47,383 nucleotides of DNA from Bacteroidales bacterium (GTDB lineage: Bacteria; Bacteroidota; Bacteroidia; Bacteroidales; WCHB1-69). The stretch is taken from NCBI GenBank assembly GCA_016285085.1, contig JAEEQA010000009.1, forward strand, positions 1 through 47,383, read 5' to 3'. Below are positions 38,299-47,383 of this stretch, one piece after another (position 1 is the stretch's first letter; each line of letters opens with the position of its first letter). The notes beneath the pieces were generated by a model. It searched no databases and was not told the origin of the DNA. It was given only the letters and a program-made list of their open reading frames with translations. A program made the position numbers and the translations under genes.

Positions 38299-39486
38299 CT
38301 ACTCGGCTAATTGTACCAGCATTCCCTTGAGGTAGCTTCCTTCGGGGTGGAAGATATCGACGGGGTGGTCGGCCCCCGCCTCGAGATGGCGCACCACACG
38401 GAGGGGAATGCCCTCCATGGCGGCGGCGGAGAAGACGATGGTCTGGAAGTCGTCTTTGGAGATGGCCTGCGAGCAGGAGAAGGTGAACAGGAATCCTCCT
38501 TTAGCCACCTTCCTCATTGCTAATCGGTTAAGGTTCCGGTACCCTTTGATTCCCTGGTCTTTCACCTTGTGGTGCTTGGCGAAGGCGGGCGGATCGAGCA
38601 CCACCACATCGTAGCGGTAATCGGGCACTTTTTCAAGAAAATCGAACACGTTTTCTGCGAAAGAGTGATGTTTCTCCACGAAAGAAGCACCCATTTCGGC
38701 GATGTTCTTTTCGGTAAGTTCGATGGCTTTCTTGGAAATATCGACCGAATCGACACTGCGGGCGCCGTTCATCAGGGCGTAGGCCGAAAAACCGCCGGAG
38801 TAGCAGAAAAGGTTGAGCACGTCGCGGTCAGCGGAGTAGGTGCCGACGAGAGCGCGGTTCTCGCGCTGGTCGAGAAAGAAGCCGGTTTTCTGCCCGTTTA
38901 TTATATCAATGTAAAAAGGCACGCCGTTCTCGCGGACCAGCACCTCGTCGAAACTGCCGTACAGAAGCTGGTCAACGGGTTGAAAACCTTTGGTTTCCGG
39001 AAGTGTGGCCGAACTTTTGTCGTATATGGACTTCACCTTCTCGCCGAAAAGGGTGAGCAATGCCTTCACGAAGGTATCGCGCAATCGGTACATTCCATAA
39101 GAATGGAACTGCAGCACGATGTTGCCGTTGTACCAGTCGATGATGAGGCCGGGGAGGAAGTCGCCTTCGCCGTTCACCAGACGGAAGGCGGTGGTTTCGA
39201 TATTGTCGGTGAGGCCCAGGCTGCGCCGGTAATTGAAGGCGTTGGCAAGTTTTTCCGTCCAGAATTCCTCGTCGGGTTCCACCTGCCCGAAGCTGAACAC
39301 CTTGACACAGGTGGAGCTGTTGTGGTAGTGCCCGGTTGCAAGATACTGGTTGTCGGAGCTGTAAACTTCCACGATGTCGCCTTCGGCGATGCCGTTTTCT
39401 TTTTTTGCAATGGCGCCGGAGAAGACCCACGGGTGGTACCGCAGCAGCGATTTCTCTTTTCCTCTTTGGAGTGTGATTCGTTTCAT
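38299..39486 (-). CDS. Class I SAM-dependent rRNA methyltransferase (RlmI-like, PUA domain)
   Basis: ITLQRGKEKSLLRYHPWVFSGAI, NGQKTGFFLDQRENR, VLNLFCYSGGFSAYA, DPPAFAK; the ORF extension to 39837 overlaps RluD and is spurious. Confidence 0.93.
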   Translation of the reverse strand: MKRITLQRGKEKSLLRYHPWVFSGAIAKKENGIAEGDIVEVYSSDNQYLATGHYHNSSTCVKVFSFGQVEPDEEFWTEKLANAFNYRRSLGLTDNIETTAFRLVNGEGDFLPGLIIDWYNGNIVLQFHSYGMYRLRDTFVKALLTLFGEKVKSIYDKSSATLPETKGFQPVDQLLYGSFDEVLVRENGVPFYIDIINGQKTGFFLDQRENRALVGTYSADRDVLNLFCYSGGFSAYALMNGARSVDSVDISKKAIELTEKNIAEMGASFVEKHHSFAENVFDFLEKVPDYRYDVVVLDPPAFAKHHKVKDQGIKGYRNLNRLAMRKVAKGGFLFTFSCSQAISKDDFQTIVFSAAAMEGIPLRVVRHLEAGADHPVDIFHPEGSYLKGMLVQLAE

Positions 39487-40580
39487 GATATGGATTCTGG
39501 GGTGATGTCGGTGTCGTCGGTGTAATCTTCTTCGTCGAGCTCGCGGTGCTTGGCGTAGTTGCGCCATTTGTCGAGCACGGCGGCGAAGTCGTCGGGCATT
39601 TCCGAGTCGAACAGCATGTATTTCCCTGTGATGGGGTGGGTGAAGCCGAGCGACTTGGCGTGGAGGGCCTGGCGGGGCATCAGTTTGAAGCAGTTGCTGA
39701 TGAACTGTTTGTACTTGGTGAAGGTGGTGCCTTTCAGAATCTGGTCGCCGCCGTAGGACTCGTCGTTGAAGAGGGGGTGCCCGATGTATTTCATGTGGAC
39801 GCGGATCTGGTGGGTGCGGCCGGTTTCGAGCTGGCACTCGATGAGGGTGACGTAGCCGAACCGTTCCACCACGCGGTAGTGGGTGACGGCGTGCTTGCCC
39901 TGCTCGCCGTCGGGAAAGACGGTCATGACGAGGCGGTTGCGTGGGTCGCGCCCCACGTTCCCGATGACGGTCCCTTCATCCTCCTTGAAGTCGCCCCACA
40001 CCAGGGCGCGGTACTTGCGGTCGATGGTGTGGTCGAAGAAGTTGGCGGCCAGCTTGATCTGCGCCTCTTCCGACTTGGCCACGACCAGGATGCCGGAGGT
40101 GTTCTTGTCGATGCGGTGCAGGAGCAGCGGTTTCAGTTCGTCGCCGTTCTTGTCTTTCTGTCCCTGGAAGTGGTAGGCGAGGGCATTGACGAGGGTGCCG
40201 TCGTAGTTGCCGAAGGCGGGATGCACCACCATGCCGGCGGGTTTGTTGATGATGATGAGGTCGTTGTCCTCGTACAGGATGTCGAGCGGGATGTCCTGGG
40301 GGATGATCTCGAACTCGCGGGGCGGGCGGGGCAGCAGGATGGAGATGACATCGTTGGGGTGTACGCGGTAGTTCGACTTCTCGGGCCGCCCGTTCACGAG
40401 GATGCAGCCGGCTTTCGCTGCCTCTTGGATGCGGTTCCGCGACACATGGGCTATCAGGTTGGTAAGGTATCGGTCCATCCGCAGCAGCTCCGTGCCCGGA
40501 TCGACCTTGAATCGGAAATGCTCGTAAAGTTCCTCCTTCTCTTCGGAGTTCATTTCCATGATTTCGTCATTTTCGGTCAT
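39483..40580 (-). CDS. RluD-type pseudouridine synthase
   Basis: S4 domain; LHRIDKNTSGILVVAKS; ETGRTHQIRVHMKYIGHPLFND. Confidence 0.95.
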   Translation of the reverse strand: MTENDEIMEMNSEEKEELYEHFRFKVDPGTELLRMDRYLTNLIAHVSRNRIQEAAKAGCILVNGRPEKSNYRVHPNDVISILLPRPPREFEIIPQDIPLDILYEDNDLIIINKPAGMVVHPAFGNYDGTLVNALAYHFQGQKDKNGDELKPLLLHRIDKNTSGILVVAKSEEAQIKLAANFFDHTIDRKYRALVWGDFKEDEGTVIGNVGRDPRNRLVMTVFPDGEQGKHAVTHYRVVERFGYVTLIECQLETGRTHQIRVHMKYIGHPLFNDESYGGDQILKGTTFTKYKQFISNCFKLMPRQALHAKSLGFTHPITGKYMLFDSEMPDDFAAVLDKWRNYAKHRELDEEDYTDDTDITPESIS

Positions 40581-40653
40581 AGTCTTAAAATGGCTTCAAT
40601 TCGGGGTGCAAAAATACGACAATAATATTTTTCTTTATTTAAAGAAATATTTG

Positions 40654-40661
40654 TATTTTTG
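40654..40661 (+). promoter_or_regulatory. Putative Bacteroidota -7 box TATTTTTG
   Basis: Upstream of the TPR lipoprotein ATG. Confidence 0.55.
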
Positions 40662-40716
40662 CCTGCTTTTTGAAGTGTAATATAAATAGTTGTAAATCAA
40701 TTTAAAATAAAAAAAT

Positions 40717-42534
40717 ATGATGAAGAAAAATTTTAGAGTTATTCTTTTGGCATGCTTTGTCGGCCTGCTCGTGGCGGGCTGCGGCCTTGGAAAAATGGTT
40801 CCGCGTTATCCGGAAGTGAGCATCAAGCTGGACAACGAAAATCTTGAGAACAGAGGCGGTCAGGTGGCGTATCAAGTGAAGGGCACCATTCCTCCGAAAT
40901 ATATGAAGAAGAAAGCCACGATGACGGTGACGCCCACCATCGAGTACAACGGCCAGCGCATCGCCCTCGCCCCGATTGAACTTCAGGGTCAGAAGGCCAA
41001 GGCCAAAGGAACGGTCATCAATTACAAGCAGGGCGGCAACTTCTCCGCCACCGGTTCCTTCGAGTTCAAGGACGGATATGAAGAAGCCAATCTCGTGGCT
41101 TCCAGCACCGCCCAGAAGAAGAAAAAATCCCACACTTTCCCCGATGTGATGCTTTGCGAAGGCATCTGCAACTCCGCCGCTTTGATGGACATCAATCCTG
41201 AACTGTCCGAAAAGGCCGGCAACGGCACACAGCTCCTCTATGGCGATCATGGCTACAAAGCAGAATTCCTTACGCAAACCGCCATCATCTATTTTGACCT
41301 TAACAAGGCCGATCTCAACATGAACCTCAAACTCAACAAGGAAGATGCCGCCAAGAAGGCCGTCGCCGACTTCGCCGCCTTTATGAAAGAGGGCCGTGTC
41401 ATCGACAAGATCGTCGTCACCGGTTGGGCCTCTCCCGAAGGTGAAGAGAGCCTCAACCGAGGTCTTTCCCAGAAACGTGCCGAACAGGGCAAGAAATGGT
41501 TCGACAACGAGTTCGACAAATACCTCCGCCAGTATGCGAAGGAAAACAAAATCAAATACAAAGATTTGAAGAAACCCGAAATCGTTTTCGACGTCACCTC
41601 CCCGGGTGAGGACTGGAGCGGTTTCGAAAGAGATCTCCAGGCTTCCAACATCGCCGAAAAGAGCAAGATTCTCAATGTGGTGCGCTCGCAGCCCAACGGT
41701 GCAATGAAGGAGGAGAAAATCCGCAATATGACCGACATCTATCCCACCATCGCCGACATCATCCTGCCCCCGCTCCGCCGCGTGGAAGTTTCTATGGTCT
41801 GCAACAAGAATATGTTCAACGATGAGCAGATTGCCAAGTTCATGACCACCAACCCCGATACCCTTTCTGTGAACGAGAAACTCTATGCCGCTTACATGGA
41901 GAAAGACCTCACCAAGAAAGAAGCCATCTACAAGGTGATTATGGACAAGGAAGAGAGTGACTGGCGCGCTTACAACAATGCCGGTATCCTTGAAATCCAC
42001 AATTATATGGAAAACGGCGACAACGCTGCTCTTACCGAGGGTATGAAGAACCTTGACAAGGCTGCCGCCATCTCCCCGAGCAACGGCATCATCCTCAACA
42101 ACCAGGGTGTCGGCTTGTTCCTGCAGGGAAAGAAAGCCGAGGCCATGCAGAAGTTTGCCGAGGCTGCCAAGGCTACCACCAACCCCGTCGGCCAGGACTA
42201 CAACCTCGCCATGAACCAGATCCAGTCCGGTGACTATACAGGCGCCGCCAAGTCGATGAACAACAAGACTTGCGACTACAACATGGCCCTCGTCCAGATG
42301 CTGGATAAGAACTACACTGCCGCCCAGAACACCTTGGAGTGTATCGCCCAGAAGGATGCCAAAACCTACTACCTCGCCGCTGTTCTGGCCGCTCGCACCA
42401 AGAACGAGGCAAAAGTTTACGAGAACCTCGCACAGGCAGTGAAACTCAATGCTTCCTACAAGGCAAAAGCCAAGAAGGACGCAGAGTTCAAGAAATACAA
42501 GAACCAATCAAAATTCCAGGAAATCGTGAAATAG
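40717..42534 (+). CDS. Lipoprotein with TPR-like repeats and OmpA-like segment
   Basis: Lipobox LLVAGCG; VTGWASPEGEESLNRGLSQKRAEQGKKWF (OmpA-like); C-terminal TPR helices. Confidence 0.85.
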   Translation: MMKKNFRVILLACFVGLLVAGCGLGKMVPRYPEVSIKLDNENLENRGGQVAYQVKGTIPPKYMKKKATMTVTPTIEYNGQRIALAPIELQGQKAKAKGTVINYKQGGNFSATGSFEFKDGYEEANLVASSTAQKKKKSHTFPDVMLCEGICNSAALMDINPELSEKAGNGTQLLYGDHGYKAEFLTQTAIIYFDLNKADLNMNLKLNKEDAAKKAVADFAAFMKEGRVIDKIVVTGWASPEGEESLNRGLSQKRAEQGKKWFDNEFDKYLRQYAKENKIKYKDLKKPEIVFDVTSPGEDWSGFERDLQASNIAEKSKILNVVRSQPNGAMKEEKIRNMTDIYPTIADIILPPLRRVEVSMVCNKNMFNDEQIAKFMTTNPDTLSVNEKLYAAYMEKDLTKKEAIYKVIMDKEESDWRAYNNAGILEIHNYMENGDNAALTEGMKNLDKAAAISPSNGIILNNQGVGLFLQGKKAEAMQKFAEAAKATTNPVGQDYNLAMNQIQSGDYTGAAKSMNNKTCDYNMALVQMLDKNYTAAQNTLECIAQKDAKTYYLAAVLAARTKNEAKVYENLAQAVKLNASYKAKAKKDAEFKKYKNQSKFQEIVK

Positions 42535-42627
42535 TATTTCAGGTTTCCGGTTGATATAAAAAAGGCATTTGAAAAAATGCCTTTTTTTGATGAAAACAGG
42601 TACAAAAACAAGCAAAACCAACAAGTT

Positions 42628-43572
42628 ATGGATAAAGCAAAAGTCAAGGAACTAAACTCGAACACCTCGCCGACGAGGGTCAAGATGGATAAAGCAAAAG
42701 TCAAGGAACTCGTTAGAGACTATTGTATGATCTTACTGGGCACGGCCATTATGGCGGTGGGATACGTGGTGTTTGTCTCCCCGCTGAAGCTGGCGCCCGG
42801 CGGTGTGTACGGTATTGCCATCATTCTGCACCACCTGTTCAACTTCCCGATCGGTTTGTCGGGTCTGTGCCTGGACTTGCCGCTGTTGCTCATTGGCACG
42901 CTGTGGCTCGGCCCCAAGTTTGGCGCGAAGACGGTGGCGAGCGTGCTGGCTCTGCCTGCCTTCATCTCCGTTCTTGAGTACTTCTACGGGTACGAGCCCC
43001 TGGTTTCCGATCCTGCCGCCACCGTGATTCTGGTGCTGTTCGGCTCGGTGCTCATCGGATTGGGCCTCGGCATCATCTTCAAGACCCGCGCCACTTCCGG
43101 CGGTACTGATATTATCGCCATGATCATTGCCAAATATCTGAAACACATATCTTTGGGAAAGATAGTGATTGTTGTGGACTCTACTGTCGTGCTGTTGTCG
43201 CTCGTGGCGTTCAACGACTGGACCATTCCGCTCTATTCGTGGTTGGTGATTTACATTGAAGGCATCATCATCGACAAGGTGGTGGCCGGCGGGCAGTCGG
43301 GCAAGGCTGTGATGATCATCTCCGACAAACCGGAGGAGATCAAGGACTGCATCCTCCAGAAGCTGCAGCGTGGCGGCACCTTCATCAAAGGCGAGGGTAT
43401 GTACAACCATTCCGACAAGAAAATCATCTACACGACGGTTTCCCGCAAGCAGCTCCCGCAGCTGATCCACTATGTGCACGAGACCGATCCGGCGGCCTTC
43501 CTGTCGGTGCTGGAGGCTTCCGAGGTACTGGGCAACGGCTTCGCCTCGCTGAAGGAGAAAGCAGAGGCGTAG
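42628..43572 (+). CDS. YitT family (DUF2179) membrane protein
   Basis: MILLGTAIMAVGYVVFVSPLKLAPGGVYGIAIIL; C-terminal DUF2179. Start at 42628 or 42685 is ambiguous. Confidence 0.9.
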   Translation: MDKAKVKELNSNTSPTRVKMDKAKVKELVRDYCMILLGTAIMAVGYVVFVSPLKLAPGGVYGIAIILHHLFNFPIGLSGLCLDLPLLLIGTLWLGPKFGAKTVASVLALPAFISVLEYFYGYEPLVSDPAATVILVLFGSVLIGLGLGIIFKTRATSGGTDIIAMIIAKYLKHISLGKIVIVVDSTVVLLSLVAFNDWTIPLYSWLVIYIEGIIIDKVVAGGQSGKAVMIISDKPEEIKDCILQKLQRGGTFIKGEGMYNHSDKKIIYTTVSRKQLPQLIHYVHETDPAAFLSVLEASEVLGNGFASLKEKAEA

Positions 43573-43615
43573 GGATTAATAAAAATTATTATTTTTGCGG
43601 CTCAATTCTTATAGC

Positions 43616-44407
43616 ATGAGAAAACTGATTTTTTTAATGGCACTGTTGCTGTTTGCTGGTGCGGTGAATGCTTCGCCGATAGCGGATAATGGCGGCAGTG
43701 GCGACCAGTGGCCGGGCGTTTACCGCGACCGTCCGCCCCGTAATCCGCGCCCGCCCCGTCCGCACGACGCTGACTTCGGAAAACGTGTCACGCTCGGTGT
43801 CGCGTTCGGCATCGGGCCTGGCTGGCTGAACCCGCGCACCGACTCCGTCAACCGCGCCGGCATCGTCAATACCATGCGCTACGGTATCCCGCTCGACATC
43901 AACTTCACCACCAAGAACAACTACTACTTCACCACCGGTGTCTTCTTTTCCCACTCCGGCGGCAAGCTCCGTTTTGTGGATGACATCGAAAACGTGGGCA
44001 TTGTGGAAACTATCCGCAAGTACAATGCCATCTATCTCTCTTTGCCGACCGGTATCAAGCTGAAAACGCCCAGCATGAAGGGGTTTGTGGTGGCGGCGCA
44101 GTTCGGCTTCCTCCACAGCTTCCGTCTTACGGCAAAAGCCTCCGACCAGTACGAGGTAGGGGAGGAGAAGGTGACCACTAATAAATATATGTACACCAAA
44201 GAGACGGCTTGGTTCCGTGAGGCCGGCTTCATTGGGTTGGGCATGGAGTACGTCATCAAGGACGATTTCCGAGTCTATTTCTATGCCACTTACGACCATA
44301 CTTTCATCAATTTCTTTGGTAAAAAGGCAGAAGCCAACTTCTTGTCAGGAAGAGATATGCGTGCCACTGCTGGCAACATCGAATTTATGGTCGGTATCTG
44401 TTTCTAA
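43616..44407 (+). CDS. Outer membrane beta-barrel protein (PorT-like family)
   Basis: MRKLIFLMALLLFAGAVNA; GVAFGIGPGWLNPRTDSVN...; -7 box TATTTTTG at 43589. Confidence 0.75.
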   Translation: MRKLIFLMALLLFAGAVNASPIADNGGSGDQWPGVYRDRPPRNPRPPRPHDADFGKRVTLGVAFGIGPGWLNPRTDSVNRAGIVNTMRYGIPLDINFTTKNNYYFTTGVFFSHSGGKLRFVDDIENVGIVETIRKYNAIYLSLPTGIKLKTPSMKGFVVAAQFGFLHSFRLTAKASDQYEVGEEKVTTNKYMYTKETAWFREAGFIGLGMEYVIKDDFRVYFYATYDHTFINFFGKKAEANFLSGRDMRATAGNIEFMVGICF

Positions 44408-44418
44408 TCTGTAACGAT

Positions 44419-45030
44419 ATGAAAATCATCTGTATAGGCCGGAACTATCTTCCCCATATCAAGGAACTGGGACATCAGGTGCCGGAAAGTCCGACCTTTT
44501 TTCTGAAACCCGACACTTCGGTGATTACCTGCAACCGTCCCTTCCCGCTGCCCGCTTTTTCGCAGCAGGTGGAGTACGAGGTGGAGATTCTGGTGCGCAT
44601 CGGCAAGGAGGGGAAGAATATCCAGGAGTGCGAAGCCCACACCTGTTACCATGAATTGGGGCTCGGTATCGACTTCACGGCACGTGATTTGCAGAAAAAG
44701 TGCATCGAGCAGGGCAATCCGTGGGAAATCGCCAAAGCCTTTGATGGTTCTGCGGTGATTAGTCAATTTATTGAAAAAGAAGCATTTGAAGATATCAATA
44801 ACCTGAATTTCCATCTGGACTTGAACGGCACGACGGTGCAAGTCGGCAACAGCGGCGATATGCTGTTCCCCATTGACAGGATCATCGCCCATGTGTCGCA
44901 GTTCCTCACCCTGAAGGAGGGCGACATCCTCTTCACCGGTACGCCGAAAGGGGTAGGGAAGGTCGCCGTCAACGACCGTCTGGAAGGGTGGCTGGAAGAC
45001 CGGAAACTGCTGGATTTCAGGGTGGAATAG
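44419..45030 (+). CDS. Fumarylacetoacetate hydrolase family protein
   Basis: MKIICIGRNYLPHIKELG...PTFFLKPDTSV...EVEILVRIGKEGKNI...GIDFTARDLQ. Confidence 0.94.
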   Translation: MKIICIGRNYLPHIKELGHQVPESPTFFLKPDTSVITCNRPFPLPAFSQQVEYEVEILVRIGKEGKNIQECEAHTCYHELGLGIDFTARDLQKKCIEQGNPWEIAKAFDGSAVISQFIEKEAFEDINNLNFHLDLNGTTVQVGNSGDMLFPIDRIIAHVSQFLTLKEGDILFTGTPKGVGKVAVNDRLEGWLEDRKLLDFRVE

Positions 45031-45047
45031 AAATATGGAATATTATT

Positions 45048-45072
45048 GAGACGCGGTACACCGCGTCTCTAC
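45048..45072. repeat. GTAGAGACG palindrome, core CGGTACACCG
   Basis: gagacgcggt-ac-accgcgtctctac. Confidence 0.8.
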
Positions 45073-45114
45073 TTGATAAACCTGTAACTTTATAAACTTT
45101 ATAAACCCATTGTT

Positions 45115-46401
45115 ATGCAACTGAAAATCAGACTTATTGTAATGAACTTCCTCGTATTTGCGGTGTGGGGTTCATATTTGACCAGTATGGGTTCCTATTT
45201 GGCTTCTGTGGGCATGGGAATGCACATCGGATGGTTCTATTCGGTTCAGGGCATTGTGTCGCTGTTTATGCCAGCCTTGATCGGTATCGTGGCCGACCGA
45301 TGGATTCCGGCACAGAAAATGTTGAGTATCTGTCACTTCCTTGCAGCAGGTTTTATGGCGCTCACTGGTTATATGGGTATGGCCTACGGCGATCATGTGA
45401 CCTTTGCGCAGCTTTTTCCGTTTTATACAATGAGTGTGGCGTTTTTCATGCCGACAATTGCCTTGGACAATTCGGTTTCCTATACGGCGCTGACGGCTGG
45501 CGGCTACGACACGGTGAAGGCTTTCCCGCCCATCCGGGTGTTCGGTACCATCGGTTTCATCTGCTCCATGTGGATTGTCGATCTGCTCGGTTTTCAGCAT
45601 GATTACCGCCAGTTCTTTGTCTGTGCGGTATGGGGTATTGTTCTCGGTTTTTATGCCTTGACGCTTCCCAACTGTCCCGTAAACAAGAATGTGGAGAAGA
45701 AGTCGTTTGTCGATACGTTCGGTTTGCGGGCGTTCTCCCTTTTCAAGGATAAGAAGATGTGTATCTTCTTCATTTTCTCGATGTTGCTGGGTGTATCGCT
45801 GCAAATCACCAACGGTTACGCAAACGCCTTCATATCCGCTTTTGCCAGCGTGAAGGAGTATGCCGACACGTTTGCCGTGCAGCATGCCAACATTCTGATT
45901 TCGCTGTCTCAGATTTCCGAAACGCTATGTATCCTGCTGATTCCGTTCTGCTTGCGCCGTTTCGGTATCAAGAATGTGATGCTGATGGCGATGTTTGCAT
46001 GGGTGTTCCGTTTCGGCTTTTTCGCTGTCGGCAACCCGGGCAACGGCGTATGGCTTTTCATCCTTTCGATGATTGTCTATGGCGTGGCGTTCGACTTTTT
46101 CAACATCAGTGGCTCTCTCTTTGTGGATCAGGAGACGAGTCCCGAGATTCGTTCCAGTGCGCAGGGTGTGTTCATGATGATGACCAACGGCTTCGGCGCC
46201 ACCATTGGAACGCTAGGAGCGCAGTTCGTGGTTAATCGTCTCGTTTACAGCAATTCCGACCCTGTCGCCCAAATTCCGGGCTGGACTTCCACATGGTACA
46301 TCTTCGCGGGTTACGCCCTCGTGGTCGCGATTCTGTTTGCCATTTTCTTCCGGTACAAACATGTGAGACCGGAAAATGGTGAATTGAAAACGGAAAATTA
46401 A
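45115..46401 (+). CDS. MFS nucleoside transporter (NupG/NHS-type)
   Basis: MQLKIRLIVMNFLVFAVWGSYLTSMGSYLASVGMG..., PPIRVFGTIGFI, 12-TM pattern. Confidence 0.9.
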   Translation: MQLKIRLIVMNFLVFAVWGSYLTSMGSYLASVGMGMHIGWFYSVQGIVSLFMPALIGIVADRWIPAQKMLSICHFLAAGFMALTGYMGMAYGDHVTFAQLFPFYTMSVAFFMPTIALDNSVSYTALTAGGYDTVKAFPPIRVFGTIGFICSMWIVDLLGFQHDYRQFFVCAVWGIVLGFYALTLPNCPVNKNVEKKSFVDTFGLRAFSLFKDKKMCIFFIFSMLLGVSLQITNGYANAFISAFASVKEYADTFAVQHANILISLSQISETLCILLIPFCLRRFGIKNVMLMAMFAWVFRFGFFAVGNPGNGVWLFILSMIVYGVAFDFFNISGSLFVDQETSPEIRSSAQGVFMMMTNGFGATIGTLGAQFVVNRLVYSNSDPVAQIPGWTSTWYIFAGYALVVAILFAIFFRYKHVRPENGELKTEN

Positions 46402-46411
46402 AAATTGACCA

Positions 46412-46437
46412 TAGAGACGCGATGAATCGCGTCTCTA
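46412..46437. repeat. GTAGAGACG palindrome, core CGATGAATCG
   Basis: tagagacgcgat-ga-atcgcgtctcta. Confidence 0.85.
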
Positions 46438-46470
46438 CTATACCCTAATCCCTATACCCTATACCCTATT

Positions 46471-47151
46471 ATGGTAAATCCTGTCATTGAAGAATCTTGG
46501 AAACGTGAATTAGCGGACCAGTTTGCATCGCCGTACTTTGAGGATTTGAAGCAGTTTTTGCTTGCGGAGAAGCGACAGTTTCCGGTTTATCCTCCGGGAC
46601 CGCTGATTTTCAATGCGTTCAATCTTACACCGTTCGACAAGGTGAAGGTGGTGATTCTCGGGCAGGATCCGTACCACGAGCCGGGGCAGGCGCACGGATT
46701 GTGTTTCTCGGTGATGCCGGGCACGAAGTTTCCGCCGTCGCTGATGAACATCTTCCAGGAGTTGCAGTCGGACCTCGGGGTGCCGGTGCCGCCCACGGGC
46801 AACTTGGAGGGTTGGGCGCGTCAGGGGGTGCTGCTGTTGAACGCCACGCTGACGGTGCGGGCGCATCAGGCGGGTTCGCACCAGCGGCACGGTTGGGAAA
46901 CCTTCACCGACGCCGCCATTTCGCGGCTTTCGGAAAAACGGAGCGGCATCGTCTTCCTGCTGTGGGGCTCGTACGCGCAGGCGAAGGCGCAGCTGATAGA
47001 CGGCTCCAAGCACTTCATCCTTACCGCCCCGCACCCGTCGCCGCTGTCGGCCTACCGCGGCTTCTTCGGCTGCCGCCATTTCTCGCAAACGAACCAACTG
47101 CTGCTACAAACGGGTCAAACACCCATTGACTGGGCCGTGACCAATGTGTAA
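46471..47151 (+). CDS. ung: Uracil-DNA glycosylase
   Basis: [40 protein letters not shown]. Confidence 0.97.
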   Translation: MVNPVIEESWKRELADQFASPYFEDLKQFLLAEKRQFPVYPPGPLIFNAFNLTPFDKVKVVILGQDPYHEPGQAHGLCFSVMPGTKFPPSLMNIFQELQSDLGVPVPPTGNLEGWARQGVLLLNATLTVRAHQAGSHQRHGWETFTDAAISRLSEKRSGIVFLLWGSYAQAKAQLIDGSKHFILTAPHPSPLSAYRGFFGCRHFSQTNQLLLQTGQTPIDWAVTNV

Positions 47152-47306
47152 TACTATACCAACACGGGCAATATATACCCGCGGAAGCGGACATTTCATA
47201 CCCGCCTACAATCCGTCACCCCTACGGGGTTCATAATGTAAAACCTTTTACCTTCTACCTTCTAACTTCTACCTTCTAACTCCTAACTCCTAACCCCTAC
47301 CCCCCC

Positions 47307-47371
<65 letters not shown>

Positions 47372-47383
47372 ACCCACATCACC

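Noticed and set aside
40702-42507. 601-aa minus-strand ORF opposite the TPR lipoprotein
   Set aside because: Mirror of a strongly biased coding frame; no start context or domain, and the plus-strand protein has a lipobox and recognisable OmpA/TPR segments.

Overview
47.4 kb chromosomal window from a Bacteroidota (Bacteroidales-like) genome. Supporting evidence: TAnnTTTG-type -7 promoter boxes, T9SS C-terminal sorting domains, and Bacteroidales housekeeping families (RecO, RluD, PrmA, UDG, NfeD, DUF1846, YitT, DUF4837, rfaE2). No rRNA, tRNA, CRISPR array, integrase or transposase was recognised. The most interesting signal is a recurring architecture in which small accessory cassettes sit immediately downstream of a gene and are closed on the far side by a second copy of that gene's 3' end. 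(1) The last 134 bp of the 2-oxoacid oxidoreductase gamma gene recurs at 4353-4486 with identical protein sequence but 7 nucleotide differences. A third, diverged copy of its terminator lies at about 2400. This encloses a lipoprotein/glycine-zipper + small membrane protein module and a DUF4143 ATPase. (2) The last ~102 bp of a DUF721 gene recurs after a HigBA toxin-antitoxin cassette. (3) A lipoprotein gene is bracketed by two copies of a multi-hairpin intergenic block. No recombinase is visible. I propose single-crossover (Campbell-type) integration of circles tagged with a gene 3' end as a testable model. Other points of interest are a putative ECF sigma / anti-sigma-T9SS-CTD fusion pair, a Tyr/Thr/Asp-rich insertion in a C10 protease, and two families of intergenic palindromes, one with covarying cores.
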